This document shows positions 1-7,699 of a DNA stretch of 16,761 bases, in pieces. The stretch's first letter is position 1. The number at the start of each line of letters is the position of its first letter. The stretch is from Parafrigoribacterium_A sp035571875 (lineage in GTDB: Bacteria; Actinomycetota; Actinomycetes; Actinomycetales; Microbacteriaceae). Under the pieces are notes generated by a model, which ran no database searches, was not told where the DNA came from, and worked only from the letters and a program-made list of their open reading frames with translations. A program made the position numbers and the translations under genes. The DNA lies in the NCBI GenBank assembly GCA_035571875.1, contig DATNBR010000049.1, positions 1 through 16,761 of the forward strand. The letters run 5' to 3'.

Positions 1-16
1 CGGTCGGGTTGGTCAT
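1..16 (-). CDS. First five codons of a gene running out of the left edge, possibly rhamnulose-1-phosphate aldolase/dehydrogenase
   Basis: On the minus strand an ATG at 16-14 opens a frame reading M-T-N-P-T before the window ends. A GGAAAG stretch lies a few bases upstream and can serve as a ribosome binding site. The gene follows rhaI by 65 bp on the same strand. In actinobacterial rhamnose operons the gene after the isomerase is often the bifunctional rhamnulose-phosphate aldolase/lactaldehyde dehydrogenase, and a start of this kind fits it. Five residues cannot prove identity, so the product is an inference from context only. Confidence 0.4.
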
Positions 17-48
17 GGTGTCTTTCCGTTCTGTTCAGCAGTTGTCGC

Positions 49-63
49 GGCGGGACTCCCGCC
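49..63. other. Small inverted repeat between rhaI and the next gene
   Basis: GGCGGG and CCCGCC form a perfect 6-bp stem around a 3-base loop. It lies in the 65-bp gap after rhaI. No T-run follows on the minus strand, so it is not a classical terminator. It may be an mRNA-stabilising or processing hairpin, or chance in GC-rich DNA. Confidence 0.35.
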
Positions 64-81
64 ACGAGGAAATCATGAGGC

Positions 82-1248
82 TTAGGCGCCCCAGCTGGCC
101 TGCTGGCCACCGACGCGGTCCGCCACGATCTGCTCCCGGTAGCCGCTGGCCCGGTAGGCCGCGATCGGGTCTCGCGGCAGACCGCGCTGCTCGCGCCAGC
201 CTGCGAGCATGGGGCGCACATCCGTATAGAAGGCGTCCATGAGGATGCCGTTGGCCCCGAGCACGTCGCCCGCGGCCTGGGCGGCAGCAAGGGCTTCGGT
301 GTCGACCAGCAGTGCGCGCGCCGTCATCTCCTGCACATTGAGCACCGAGCGGATCTGCCCGGGAATCTTCTCTTCGATGTTGTGGCACTGGTCGAGCATG
401 AACGCGACTCCGGATCCCGTGCCGTACCCGCCGCCGCGGATGACCTCGTACAGGATACGGAACAGCTGGAACGGGTCTGCCGCCCCCACGATGAGGTCGT
501 CGTCGGCGTAGAAGCGCGAGTTGAAGTCGAAGGAGCCGAGCTTTCCGAGCCGAAGCAGCTGGGCGACGATGAACTCGATGTTGGTGCCCGGCGCGTGGTG
601 TCCCGTGTCGAGGCAGACCATGGCGCGCTCGCCGAGTGCCGACACCTGCGCGTACGAGGTGCCCCAGTCCGGAACATCCGTGTGATAGAACGCGGGTTCG
701 AAGAACTTGTACTCGAGCACGAGCCGCTGGTCGTCGCCGATGCGCTCGTAGATCTTCGCGAGAGAGTCCGCCAGGCGATCCTGGCGAGCCCGGATGTCGT
801 CCTGACCGGGATAGTTGGTGCCGTCTGCGAGCCAGATCTTCAGGTCGCGCGAGCCGGTCTCGTTCATGACGTCGATGCACTCGAAGTGGTGATCGATCGC
901 CTTCTGTCGGATCCGTGGATCTGAGTGCGTGACGCTGCCGAGCTTGTAGTCGTCGTCCTGGAAGGTGTTCGAGTTGATGGTCCCGAGCGCGACGCCCTGG
1001 TCCTCGGCGAAGCGCGCGAGCGCGGCGTAGTCGTCGACGCTGTCCCACGGAATGTGCAGGGCGACCGTCGGGGCGAGGCCGGTGACCCGGTGCACCTGCG
1101 CGGCATCCGCGATCTTCTCCTCGGGCGTGCGGGGGACCCCCGCCTGGCTGAACACCTTGAACCGGGTGCCCGAGTTGCCGAACGCCCAGGAGGGTAGTTC
1201 GATGGCCTGCTGCTCGAGCAGGGGCGTGATCGAATCGAAGGTGGTCAT
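82..1248 (-). CDS. rhaI: L-rhamnose isomerase, RhaI type
   Basis: 388 aa, predicted to convert L-rhamnose to L-rhamnulose in the cytoplasm, the first committed step of phosphorylative rhamnose catabolism. The sequence resembles the TIM-barrel RhaI family (Pseudomonas stutzeri type), not E. coli RhaA. Candidate metal-site residues are E179 in the LEYKFFEP segment, D214 and H217/H218 in CLDTGHHAPG, and D241 in FDFNSRFYADDD. I chose the ATG at 1248 because it gives the family N-terminus, has AGGACG upstream, and overlaps the rhaM stop by four bases (ATGA). The frame stays open 54 codons further upstream, but those only mirror rhaM. Translational coupling to rhaM is likely. Control presumably comes from the operator-bearing promoter ahead of rhaM. 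Confidence 0.95.
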   Translation of the reverse strand: MTTFDSITPLLEQQAIELPSWAFGNSGTRFKVFSQAGVPRTPEEKIADAAQVHRVTGLAPTVALHIPWDSVDDYAALARFAEDQGVALGTINSNTFQDDDYKLGSVTHSDPRIRQKAIDHHFECIDVMNETGSRDLKIWLADGTNYPGQDDIRARQDRLADSLAKIYERIGDDQRLVLEYKFFEPAFYHTDVPDWGTSYAQVSALGERAMVCLDTGHHAPGTNIEFIVAQLLRLGKLGSFDFNSRFYADDDLIVGAADPFQLFRILYEVIRGGGYGTGSGVAFMLDQCHNIEEKIPGQIRSVLNVQEMTARALLVDTEALAAAQAAGDVLGANGILMDAFYTDVRPMLAGWREQRGLPRDPIAAYRASGYREQIVADRVGGQQASWGA

Positions 1249-1649
1249 GGTGTCGTCCTGTTCTGTGTGCTGCTGATGGGGATGCCGTCGACCGCCCGGT
1301 GGGCCGCCAACTGCTCCTCGAGGTTGAAGATTTCGTCGAGCACGACAAAGCCGGTGTCCGGAGCCTGGTCGCCGAGGTCTTCGAAGAACTCGGCCATGTC
1401 CGCCTGCCACCTGGCATTCACCTCGGTCGCCGCCATGGCGGCTTGCGCTGCGGCCAGATCTGCCGTTTCGAAATAGCCGATCAGCAGGCCGTCATCGCGC
1501 ACAAAGATCGAGTAGTTGTTCCAGTCGGCGTCGTTGAGTGCGCGCAGCATCTCGGGCCACACGGCAGCGTGCCGTTTGCGGTATTCGACCAGTCGCTCCG
1601 GCTTGACCTGGAGTTGGAAGCACACGCGCTGCCTGCCTGTGGTGCCCAT
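1245..1649 (-). CDS. rhaM: L-rhamnose mutarotase
   Basis: 134 aa, predicted to interconvert the alpha and beta anomers of L-rhamnose so the isomerase receives its preferred form. The dimeric ferredoxin-like fold is suggested by VCFQLQVKPERLVEYRKRH, with H27 as the probable catalytic residue in the RHAAVWPEM segment, NNYSIF at 44-49 and WQADM at 81-85. Family members usually end near the EIFNLE-like segment (here 106-111). This protein continues about 23 residues further with a polar tail. The ATG at 1649 has a GGGA-containing upstream sequence and matches the usual N-terminus. An upstream extension to 1778 would cross the operator region and is unlikely. It is the first gene of the rhaM-rhaI operon. 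Confidence 0.92.
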   Translation of the reverse strand: MGTTGRQRVCFQLQVKPERLVEYRKRHAAVWPEMLRALNDADWNNYSIFVRDDGLLIGYFETADLAAAQAAMAATEVNARWQADMAEFFEDLGDQAPDTGFVVLDEIFNLEEQLAAHRAVDGIPISSTQNRTTP

Positions 1650-1675
1650 GTGGTCCCGTCTGGTCGTGATCTGTG

Positions 1676-1687
1676 TGAATCGTTTCA
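1676..1687. promoter_or_regulatory. LacI-type operator O1 at the rhaM promoter
   Basis: TGAATCGTTTCA is a near-palindrome of the LacI-family type with a central CG. On the minus strand it starts four bases after a TACACT -10 candidate (1697-1692), so it would cover the rhaM transcription start. It closely matches the operators at 1759, 10049 and 10150. The likely binders are the two LacI proteins encoded in this window. Confidence 0.75.
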
Positions 1688-1691
1688 ACAG

Positions 1692-1697
1692 AGTGTA
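1692..1697 (-). promoter_or_regulatory. Candidate -10 element of the rhaM-rhaI operon
   Basis: The minus strand reads TACACT here, four matches to TATAAT, just upstream of operator O1. No good -35 is visible 16-19 bases further upstream. The placement resembles that at the binding-protein operon, where AACACT precedes an operator by six bases. Confidence 0.45.
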
Positions 1698-1758
1698 GCG
1701 GTTCGCACGCCATAGCGTGACGAATTCTGGTCCCAGGGTACCCAAAACCCGTCGAGTG

Positions 1759-1770
1759 TGAAACGATTCA
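1759..1770. promoter_or_regulatory. LacI-type operator O2 upstream of the GH1 gene
   Basis: TGAAACGATTCA is the reverse complement of O1 (TGAATCGTTTCA). The two centres are 83 bp apart, close to eight helical turns, which would suit one repressor holding both sites. O2 lies about 31-42 bases before the proposed GH1 translation start and could repress that gene directly. Confidence 0.75.
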
Positions 1771-1801
1771 GCGTACATTTCTCCAGACGACGGGAACGAT
1801 C

Positions 1802-3148
1802 ATCACCCTGCACCTTCCGCCGGCGTTCGAGTTCGGCGTCGCCACCAGTGCCTTCCAGATCGAAGGAGCCTGGGATGTAGACGGCAAGAGTCCGTCCATC
1901 TGGGACACCTTCAGCCAGACCCCCGGGAACGTGCGCGGCGACGTTCCGGGAAACGTCGCGTGCGATCACTACCACCGCTATCCGGAAGACATCGCGCTGA
2001 TGAAAGACCTCGGAGTCGACAGCTACCGTTTCTCGCTCAGCTGGTCACGATTGCTCCCGAATGGCGTCGGCCGCCTGAATCAGAAAGGCGCTGATTTCTA
2101 CAACCGGCTCATCGATGACCTGCTCGCCGCCGGCATCCGGCCCAACGTGACCCTGTATCACTGGGACCTGCCGCAGGCGCTTGAAGACCGGGGCGGATGG
2201 CCTGATCGCGAGGTCGCGAACTGGTTCGGCGAGTACGCTTCCGCGGCTTTCGGCCTCTTCGGGGACCGCGTGCCGAGATGGGCGACGCTCAACGAACCCA
2301 TTGCGCTCTGGGTGGGCTACGGAATGGGGGCCTTTGCGCCGGGTCTCCGCGACGAGAAGCTAGGCAGGCAGGCGATGCACAACGCGATGCTCGCGCACGG
2401 CACGGCGGTGCAGGCCTTTCGAGCAGCCGACAACGCCGACAGCGAGATCGGCATCGTCCTCGACATCTGGAAGCGGCAGCCACTCACCGACTCCGCCGAT
2501 GATCGCGCCCTCGCCGACGAGGGCGAAGACGACGGCTTCAGGTTCTTCCTCGACACGTTGCGCGGGGGCGGCTACAGCGATCGGCTGCGGGAGCGCCTCG
2601 AGCGGGCCGGCACCTTCCCGCGGGTCGAACCGGGTGACCAGGAGCTCATCGAGTCGCCCATCGACTACCTGGGCCTCAACGTGTACTCGCGCGTCGTGGT
2701 GGACTCGACCGTGCAGGAGCCGGGTTCCTGGGCGGAGAGTCACCCGCAACCGGGTGGAAACTTCCTGGAGAGCGGGGCAGAGTTCTACCCACGTGCCGTC
2801 TATGAGGCAATCGAGATGGTGCGTGACGACTACGCCTGGACCGGGCCGATCTTCATCACGGAGAACGGTGTTGCCGACCCGCCCGCTTCGGAGAAGACCG
2901 ACCCGCTCGATGATCGGGAGCGAATCAGGTACGTCGATGGCTTCCTGCACTGGATCGCGGTCGCGATCGAAGAAGGCGCGGATGTGCGTGGGTACTACCT
3001 GTGGAGCCTCCTCGATAACTACGAGTGGGGCGCCGCCTTCACGCTGAAGTACGGTCTCGTTCGAGTGGACCCCGAGACCCTGGTGAGAACACCGAAGACC
3101 TCGTACGGATGGTACGCGGAGACGATCGCGGCAAGCAGGAAGGACTGA
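1802..3148 (+). CDS. GH1 family beta-glucosidase/beta-glycosidase with a non-standard start
   Basis: 448 aa if started at ATC 1802. It is predicted to hydrolyse beta-linked glucosides in the cytoplasm; no signal peptide is visible. GH1 signatures are present: FEFGVATSAFQIEG at 9-22 with glycone-binding Q19, TLNEP with acid/base E165, and ITENG with nucleophile E354. The frame upstream of 1931 has no ATG, GTG or TTG back past the operator. A GTG start at 1931 would remove the first beta-strand and Q19. The codon ATC at 1802 lies five bases after GGGAA; CTG at 1808 is an alternative. It is divergent from rhaM, with two LacI operators between them, and convergent with a LacI gene. The neighbouring GH78 suggests it acts on the glucosyl part of a rhamnosyl-glucoside, which is inference. 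Confidence 0.85.
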   Translation: MTLHLPPAFEFGVATSAFQIEGAWDVDGKSPSIWDTFSQTPGNVRGDVPGNVACDHYHRYPEDIALMKDLGVDSYRFSLSWSRLLPNGVGRLNQKGADFYNRLIDDLLAAGIRPNVTLYHWDLPQALEDRGGWPDREVANWFGEYASAAFGLFGDRVPRWATLNEPIALWVGYGMGAFAPGLRDEKLGRQAMHNAMLAHGTAVQAFRAADNADSEIGIVLDIWKRQPLTDSADDRALADEGEDDGFRFFLDTLRGGGYSDRLRERLERAGTFPRVEPGDQELIESPIDYLGLNVYSRVVVDSTVQEPGSWAESHPQPGGNFLESGAEFYPRAVYEAIEMVRDDYAWTGPIFITENGVADPPASEKTDPLDDRERIRYVDGFLHWIAVAIEEGADVRGYYLWSLLDNYEWGAAFTLKYGLVRVDPETLVRTPKTSYGWYAETIAASRKD

Positions 3149-3155
3149 CGACGCC

Positions 3156-4166
3156 TCACACCGGGGTGCTGCTCGCGCGCACGATGAGTTCGGGCTGAAG
3201 CAGGTGGCGACCGTGCCGGTGGAGCTCGTCGCCTGCCACCTCCTGCTCGAGCAGGTCCAGGGCCGCGCGCGCGAGAGACTCGCGCGGCTGCCGAATGGTG
3301 CTGAGTGGAACGACTGTGGATGCTGCGAAGTCGATGTCGTCATATCCGACGATCGCGATGTCGCGCGGTATCGAGAGCGTTCGATCGACGATCAGTGTCT
3401 GCACGAGGCCGATGGCGAGCAGGTCGTTCGCGGCGAACACGGCATCCGGGCGATCTTCCTCGCGCAGCGCCAGAATCCGCTCGGCGACCAGGCGTCCCTG
3501 TTGCACCGTGAGGTCTTCGGTCTCGATGATCGAGAGGGTCACGCCCGGCGTCTCCTGCGCGGCGCGGGCGGCACCAGACACGCGGTCGCCGATCTGGGAG
3601 AGTGGGCCACCGGCGACGACCAGTCTCCGTCGGCCTGTCTCGACCAGGTGGCGCACCGCCATATATCCACCCGCTGAGCCGTCAAGACCGACGGAGCACA
3701 CCTCGTCCGACTCGATGTTGCCGTCAAAGAGCACCACGGGTGTGCCGCCGGCTCGCAGGCGGCTCAATCGGGGCGTCAGGCCCTGCTGGGGCACGATGAG
3801 CAGTCCGCGCACGCGCTGCTCGTCGAAGAGGTCGATGTAGCGCTGTTCCCGCGCGGCGTTCTGGTCGCTCGAGCCCAGCACGACGGTGTGCCCGACCTCC
3901 TCGGCCGCTGATTCGAGCTCATGCGCCAGGTCGGCGAAGAAGGGGTTTGCGATGTTGACGACGACGAATCCGATCGCCGTTCCCCTGCCCATTCGAAGCT
4001 GGCGAGCGAGGCCGTTGCGCACGAAGCCCAGCGACTGCATCGCCTGCTGCACCTTGGCGAGCGTCTTCGCGCTCACCTGATCCGGGTAGTTCAGCACATT
4101 GGAGACGGTTCCCACCGAGACGCCGGCGGCCTGCGCGACGTCGCGGATGCCTACGTTGGATCTCAT
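3156..4166 (-). CDS. LacI-family transcriptional regulator (first of two paralogues)
   Basis: 336 aa. An N-terminal helix-turn-helix at about residues 6-27 has recognition helix VGTVSNVLN, and a hinge segment (ARQLRMGR) is followed by a periplasmic-binding-protein-like ligand domain with NIANPFFADLA, FAANDLLAIG and VGYDDIDFA. It is probably a repressor induced by rhamnose or a rhamnoside. It is last in a minus-strand run after the GH78 gene (66-bp gap) and ends 7 bp from the stop of the convergent GH1 gene. The recognition helix is identical to that of the regulator at 10292-11299, so both should recognise the same TGAAACGTTTCA-like sites. The ATG at 4166 gives a standard LacI N-terminus, though the upstream Shine-Dalgarno is weak. 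No operator is seen directly upstream, so it is probably co-transcribed with the rhamnosidase. Confidence 0.92.
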   Translation of the reverse strand: MRSNVGIRDVAQAAGVSVGTVSNVLNYPDQVSAKTLAKVQQAMQSLGFVRNGLARQLRMGRGTAIGFVVVNIANPFFADLAHELESAAEEVGHTVVLGSSDQNAAREQRYIDLFDEQRVRGLLIVPQQGLTPRLSRLRAGGTPVVLFDGNIESDEVCSVGLDGSAGGYMAVRHLVETGRRRLVVAGGPLSQIGDRVSGAARAAQETPGVTLSIIETEDLTVQQGRLVAERILALREEDRPDAVFAANDLLAIGLVQTLIVDRTLSIPRDIAIVGYDDIDFAASTVVPLSTIRQPRESLARAALDLLEQEVAGDELHRHGRHLLQPELIVRASSTPV

Positions 4167-4232
4167 GTGATGGCTGCCAGATCGATGATGGGGATATGGT
4201 GCAGCCTACCGGCGAAGCGGCGGGGGATGCTG

Positions 4233-6866
4233 TCAGTGGCGGCCCGCCGAACCGGCGGCCGCGGGGGACTCGAGCGTGGCCACCGCGGTGTAGAAATGGT
4301 CGCCGTGTCCGACGTCCAGGTGGGTCGCGCCGTCGGGGAGCGTCACTCTTGCGGTGACCCCGACCGGCACTGCGAGCGAGAGCTCGAAGTGATGTCCCAC
4401 CAGCGTCCAGTCCAGCCGCAGCCGGCCATAGGGGGTGTCCTGCACAAGATGGGCGCTCGTGATTCCCGCTCCGAGCACCGGCGCAATCTCCACCGCGCGA
4501 AAGGCGGGAGTGTGCGAGCTGAGGCCGCCGATCACCCTGTGCATCCAGTCCGCGACCGCACCGAAGGCGTAGTGGTTAAACGACGTCATGTCGCCCGGGT
4601 TCACAGATCCGTCGGCGAGCAGGCTGTCCCAGCGCTCCCAGATCGTGGTGGCGCCGAGATCGACGGCGTAGAGCCAACTGGGGAATGCCCGCGTTGTGAG
4701 CATGCGGTATGCATCGTCGGCGCGTCCGGCGAGCGTGAGTGCGTGCAAGACGACGGGCGTGCCGAGGAACCCGGTCGCGACGGTGAAGCCCTGGGATTCG
4801 ACCAGTTCGGCCAGCCTTCGACCCGCGTGGGAGCGCGTCGCCGGGTCGCCGATCATCTCCCACGCGAGCGCGAGAGCGTAGACCGTTTGGCAGTCGCTCG
4901 TGATGCGCCCGTCGCCGCGCACGTATGCGGCGGAGAAGGCGGAGCGGATGCGCGTCGCGAGCTCCGCGTAGCGCCGCGCATCCTCACTCAGTCCGAGCGC
5001 GTCGGCGCACACCGCGAGCAGGTCGACCGAGCGGAAGAAGTACGCCGTCGCCACGACATCCGGATCGGCCTGGGCCGCCGCGGGGTCGTTGGGCGGTGCG
5101 AGCGGATCGAGCCAGTCTCCCAGCTGTTGCCCGCCGCGCCAGAGCAGGTCGTCTCCGGCGAGGGTGCGCACACGTTCCACCCACGCGACCATGCTCGAGT
5201 ACTGTCGGCGCAGGACTTCGAGGTCGCCGTAGCGCTGGTAGAGCACCCAGGGCACCACGACGGCGGCGTCTCCCCAGCCCGCGAGTGCGGACTCCTCGCG
5301 AAAGACGCGCGGCACCACGGCGGGAACGGTGCCATCGGGCAATTGATCGAGGGCGAGCGAGTCCAACCACCCACCGAGAAATGCCGAGACGTCGAAGAGT
5401 GCGGATGCCGTGGGCGCGAACACCTGGATGTCGCCCGTCCAGCCCAGACGCTCGTCGCGCTGCGGGCAGTCCGTCGGAACGTCAAGGAAGTTGCCGACCA
5501 TGCTGTTGACCACGTTCTGGTGCAGTTGCGACAGCGCGGGATCCGAGCAGCTGAACCAGCCGGTGCGAGTCATTGCGCTGCCGAGGCACACCGCCTCGAG
5601 CTCGAAGATCGCGTCGGCCGGCAGGCCGGTTATCTCGGCATAGCGGAAGCCGTGGTAGGTGAAACCCGGTTCGAGTAGCTCACCGACCTGCCCCGCGAGC
5701 AGATAGCGGTCGGTAGCCTCAGCGGAGCGCAGCGGGCGCATCGAGAGCTCGCCGTCATCCAGCACCTCGGAGTGACGGATGGTCACGGTCGTTCCGGCGG
5801 GGCCCGTGACGCGCAGCCGCACCCACCCGACGAGGTTGCGCCCGAAGTCGGCGATGACGGCGTGGCCACGATCGAGCATGGCGACCGGTGCGATCGTCTC
5901 CCGTGCGCGGACCGGTGGCGCGACGGCCAGGTCGAGTCGCCCGACTTCCGCGTGCAGGCGTTCGACGGGAGCGGTCAGGGCAGGGCATTCCGGCACCCGA
6001 AGGTCGGTCGTCTGCCCGTCGTAGAAGTCGTTCGCGAGGATGCGCGAGGGCGCAGTGCGCCAATCCTCATTCGTGCCGATCGCGACACGCCGCCCGTCTG
6101 CGTACTCGAGTTCTAACTGTGCGAGCAGGCCAAGCCGCTCGCCATAGGCGCGGCCGCGGTGAATGGGCAGCGAGGCTATTCGCCCGCGGTACCAACCGTT
6201 GCCCACCACGGCGTTGAGCTCATTTCGGCCGTGGTTGAGCAGTTCCGTCACGTCATAGCTGCGAAACCGGATGAGGCGGTCATACGTGGTCCAGCCGGGC
6301 GTGAAGTGATCCTCCGACACGCGATCGCCGTTGATGCGAGGCACAACGATACCGAGAGCCGTGATGTGGAGCCGTGCCCTCACGAGGCCGGAGTCGACCT
6401 GGAACGACGTGCCGATGATGGGTGCAGGGTCGCGTTCATCCGCTCCGGTTGCGGGCGTGATCCAGGTGGCAACCCAGTCGGATGGGCGCAGCAGCGACGC
6501 CTCGACCGTCGCTGGCAGGCTCCACGGGCTCCAGCCGCCCTGGCCTGCAACGCGCACGCGCAACTCAGCCCGGTCTCGTGATGCCAGTGGTGCGAAAGGC
6601 CAGTCGACGAGGATCTGCCCGTCGCCGTCGAGGGAGGCGAGCTGCGTGTTGCCGTCGGGGTAGGTCGCCTCGATCTCGCTGCCGAGCTGCCGCCAACCGG
6701 CCGGAGCTGACCCGATGCGCCAGCTGAGCCGCGGGGCCGAGACGCCGACGAACGTCGTCGATGTCTCGCCCGGCACCCGCAGTGCGGGGTTCGACTGCTC
6801 GAAGCGGATCGGCTCATCGATGTGCACTCCAGCAGCAGCCGCGTCGTCCGCGGAATCCCTTTCCAC
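4233..6866 (-). CDS. GH78 alpha-L-rhamnosidase
   Basis: 877 aa from the chosen start. It is predicted to release terminal alpha-L-rhamnose from rhamnosides by inversion. The N-terminal two thirds of the first half is beta-rich (fibronectin-like and jelly-roll segments such as HFTPGWTTYDRLIRFRSYDVT and GNGWYRGRI). The (alpha/alpha)6 domain carries the DCPQRDERLGWTGD motif at 466-479, with E472 the likely general acid, and the TIWERWDS motif with E744 the likely base. No signal peptide is seen, so it probably acts on imported substrate. GTG 6866 lies eight bases after the permease stop, with GAGTAGG upstream. GTG 6827 is an alternative (864 aa), and the open frame to 6914 would overlap the permease. 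It is fourth in the ABC-transporter operon. Confidence 0.93.
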   Translation of the reverse strand: MERDSADDAAAAGVHIDEPIRFEQSNPALRVPGETSTTFVGVSAPRLSWRIGSAPAGWRQLGSEIEATYPDGNTQLASLDGDGQILVDWPFAPLASRDRAELRVRVAGQGGWSPWSLPATVEASLLRPSDWVATWITPATGADERDPAPIIGTSFQVDSGLVRARLHITALGIVVPRINGDRVSEDHFTPGWTTYDRLIRFRSYDVTELLNHGRNELNAVVGNGWYRGRIASLPIHRGRAYGERLGLLAQLELEYADGRRVAIGTNEDWRTAPSRILANDFYDGQTTDLRVPECPALTAPVERLHAEVGRLDLAVAPPVRARETIAPVAMLDRGHAVIADFGRNLVGWVRLRVTGPAGTTVTIRHSEVLDDGELSMRPLRSAEATDRYLLAGQVGELLEPGFTYHGFRYAEITGLPADAIFELEAVCLGSAMTRTGWFSCSDPALSQLHQNVVNSMVGNFLDVPTDCPQRDERLGWTGDIQVFAPTASALFDVSAFLGGWLDSLALDQLPDGTVPAVVPRVFREESALAGWGDAAVVVPWVLYQRYGDLEVLRRQYSSMVAWVERVRTLAGDDLLWRGGQQLGDWLDPLAPPNDPAAAQADPDVVATAYFFRSVDLLAVCADALGLSEDARRYAELATRIRSAFSAAYVRGDGRITSDCQTVYALALAWEMIGDPATRSHAGRRLAELVESQGFTVATGFLGTPVVLHALTLAGRADDAYRMLTTRAFPSWLYAVDLGATTIWERWDSLLADGSVNPGDMTSFNHYAFGAVADWMHRVIGGLSSHTPAFRAVEIAPVLGAGITSAHLVQDTPYGRLRLDWTLVGHHFELSLAVPVGVTARVTLPDGATHLDVGHGDHFYTAVATLESPAAAGSAGRH

Positions 6867-6874
6867 TGCGCCGC

Positions 6875-7699
6875 CTACTCGAGCCCGGTGCCGGCGATGC
6901 CGCGAGTGAACCATTTCTGGAACACCACGAACACGACCAGTACCGGCACCATGGAGATGACTGCTGCGGCGAATCCGACGGCTGGTGAGATGTTCGAGAA
7001 CTGAGTCGTGGCGAGCGGTGCGAGCGCGAGGGTCAGCACCCTGGTCTGCTCGCCTGGGGCCGCGAGCAACGGCCAGATGTAGAGGTTCCAGGCGGTGAGA
7101 AAGGTCACGACCGAGTACGCCGCGATGATCGGGCGCGCAAGCGGAAGCGCGATGCGGAAGAACGCCTGGAACCAGTTGGCGCCGTCGATGCGAGCCGCCT
7201 CGATCAGTCCGTCGGGGAGGGTAGTGAAGAACTGCCGGAAGAGCAGCACCCCGACAGATGCCTGGGCGGCGACCGGAAGGATCAAACCGAAGAACGTGCC
7301 GACGAGCCCCAGCTGGAGGGTGACCACGAAGGTCGGGATCAGCAGCAGGTTGGTGGGCATCAGGACGGGGACCAGAAACAGCCCGAACACCACCCTGGAA
7401 CCACGGAATTTGATCTTCGACAGCGCGAATCCGGCGGGCAGGCAGACGGCCAGCTGGATGAAGAGAACGCTGCCCACGAAGATGAAGGTATTCAGGACCG
7501 TGCGCGGGGTGAGATAGCTCCAGGCCAGCGCGAAGTTGTCCCAGATCGGCGTGGTCGGGAGCAGGCGCGGCGGGTACTGCGCGATGTCGCTGAACGACAT
7601 CAGGGAGCCCGACAGCAGGTACAGCATCGGAAAGGCAATGACGAGGCCGAACAGGATGATCGTCGAGTAGCGGCCGATGCGGGGGCGGGCGGGTCTCAT
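6875..7699 (-). CDS. ABC sugar transporter permease, MalG-like (CUT1)
   Basis: 274 aa with about six membrane segments, beginning after a short arginine-rich cytoplasmic start. The EAA loop that docks the ATPase is visible as EAARIDGANWFQAFFRIALP. It should pair with the MalF-like permease upstream and the lipoprotein at 8648-9955 to import a mono- or oligosaccharide, probably a rhamnoside. ATG 7699 overlaps the upstream permease stop by four bases (ATGA) and has a full AGGAGG eight bases before it. Longer in-frame upstream sequence is a shadow of the other permease. No ATPase gene lies nearby; many actinobacterial CUT1 systems share one MsiK-type ATPase encoded elsewhere. Confidence 0.95.
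   Translation of the reverse strand: MRPARPRIGRYSTIILFGLVIAFPMLYLLSGSLMSFSDIAQYPPRLLPTTPIWDNFALAWSYLTPRTVLNTFIFVGSVLFIQLAVCLPAGFALSKIKFRGSRVVFGLFLVPVLMPTNLLLIPTFVVTLQLGLVGTFFGLILPVAAQASVGVLLFRQFFTTLPDGLIEAARIDGANWFQAFFRIALPLARPIIAAYSVVTFLTAWNLYIWPLLAAPGEQTRVLTLALAPLATTQFSNISPAVGFAAAVISMVPVLVVFVVFQKWFTRGIAGTGLE

Noticed and set aside
35..1417. A 460-codon minus-strand open frame overlapping rhaI in another frame
   Set aside because: The rhaI frame has conserved isomerase residues; this one is Arg/Pro-rich with no motif.
3921..5678. A 585-codon plus-strand open frame opposite the LacI and GH78 genes
   Set aside because: It lies antisense to two clear genes, its product is low-complexity with no recognisable motif, and long antisense frames are expected at this GC content.
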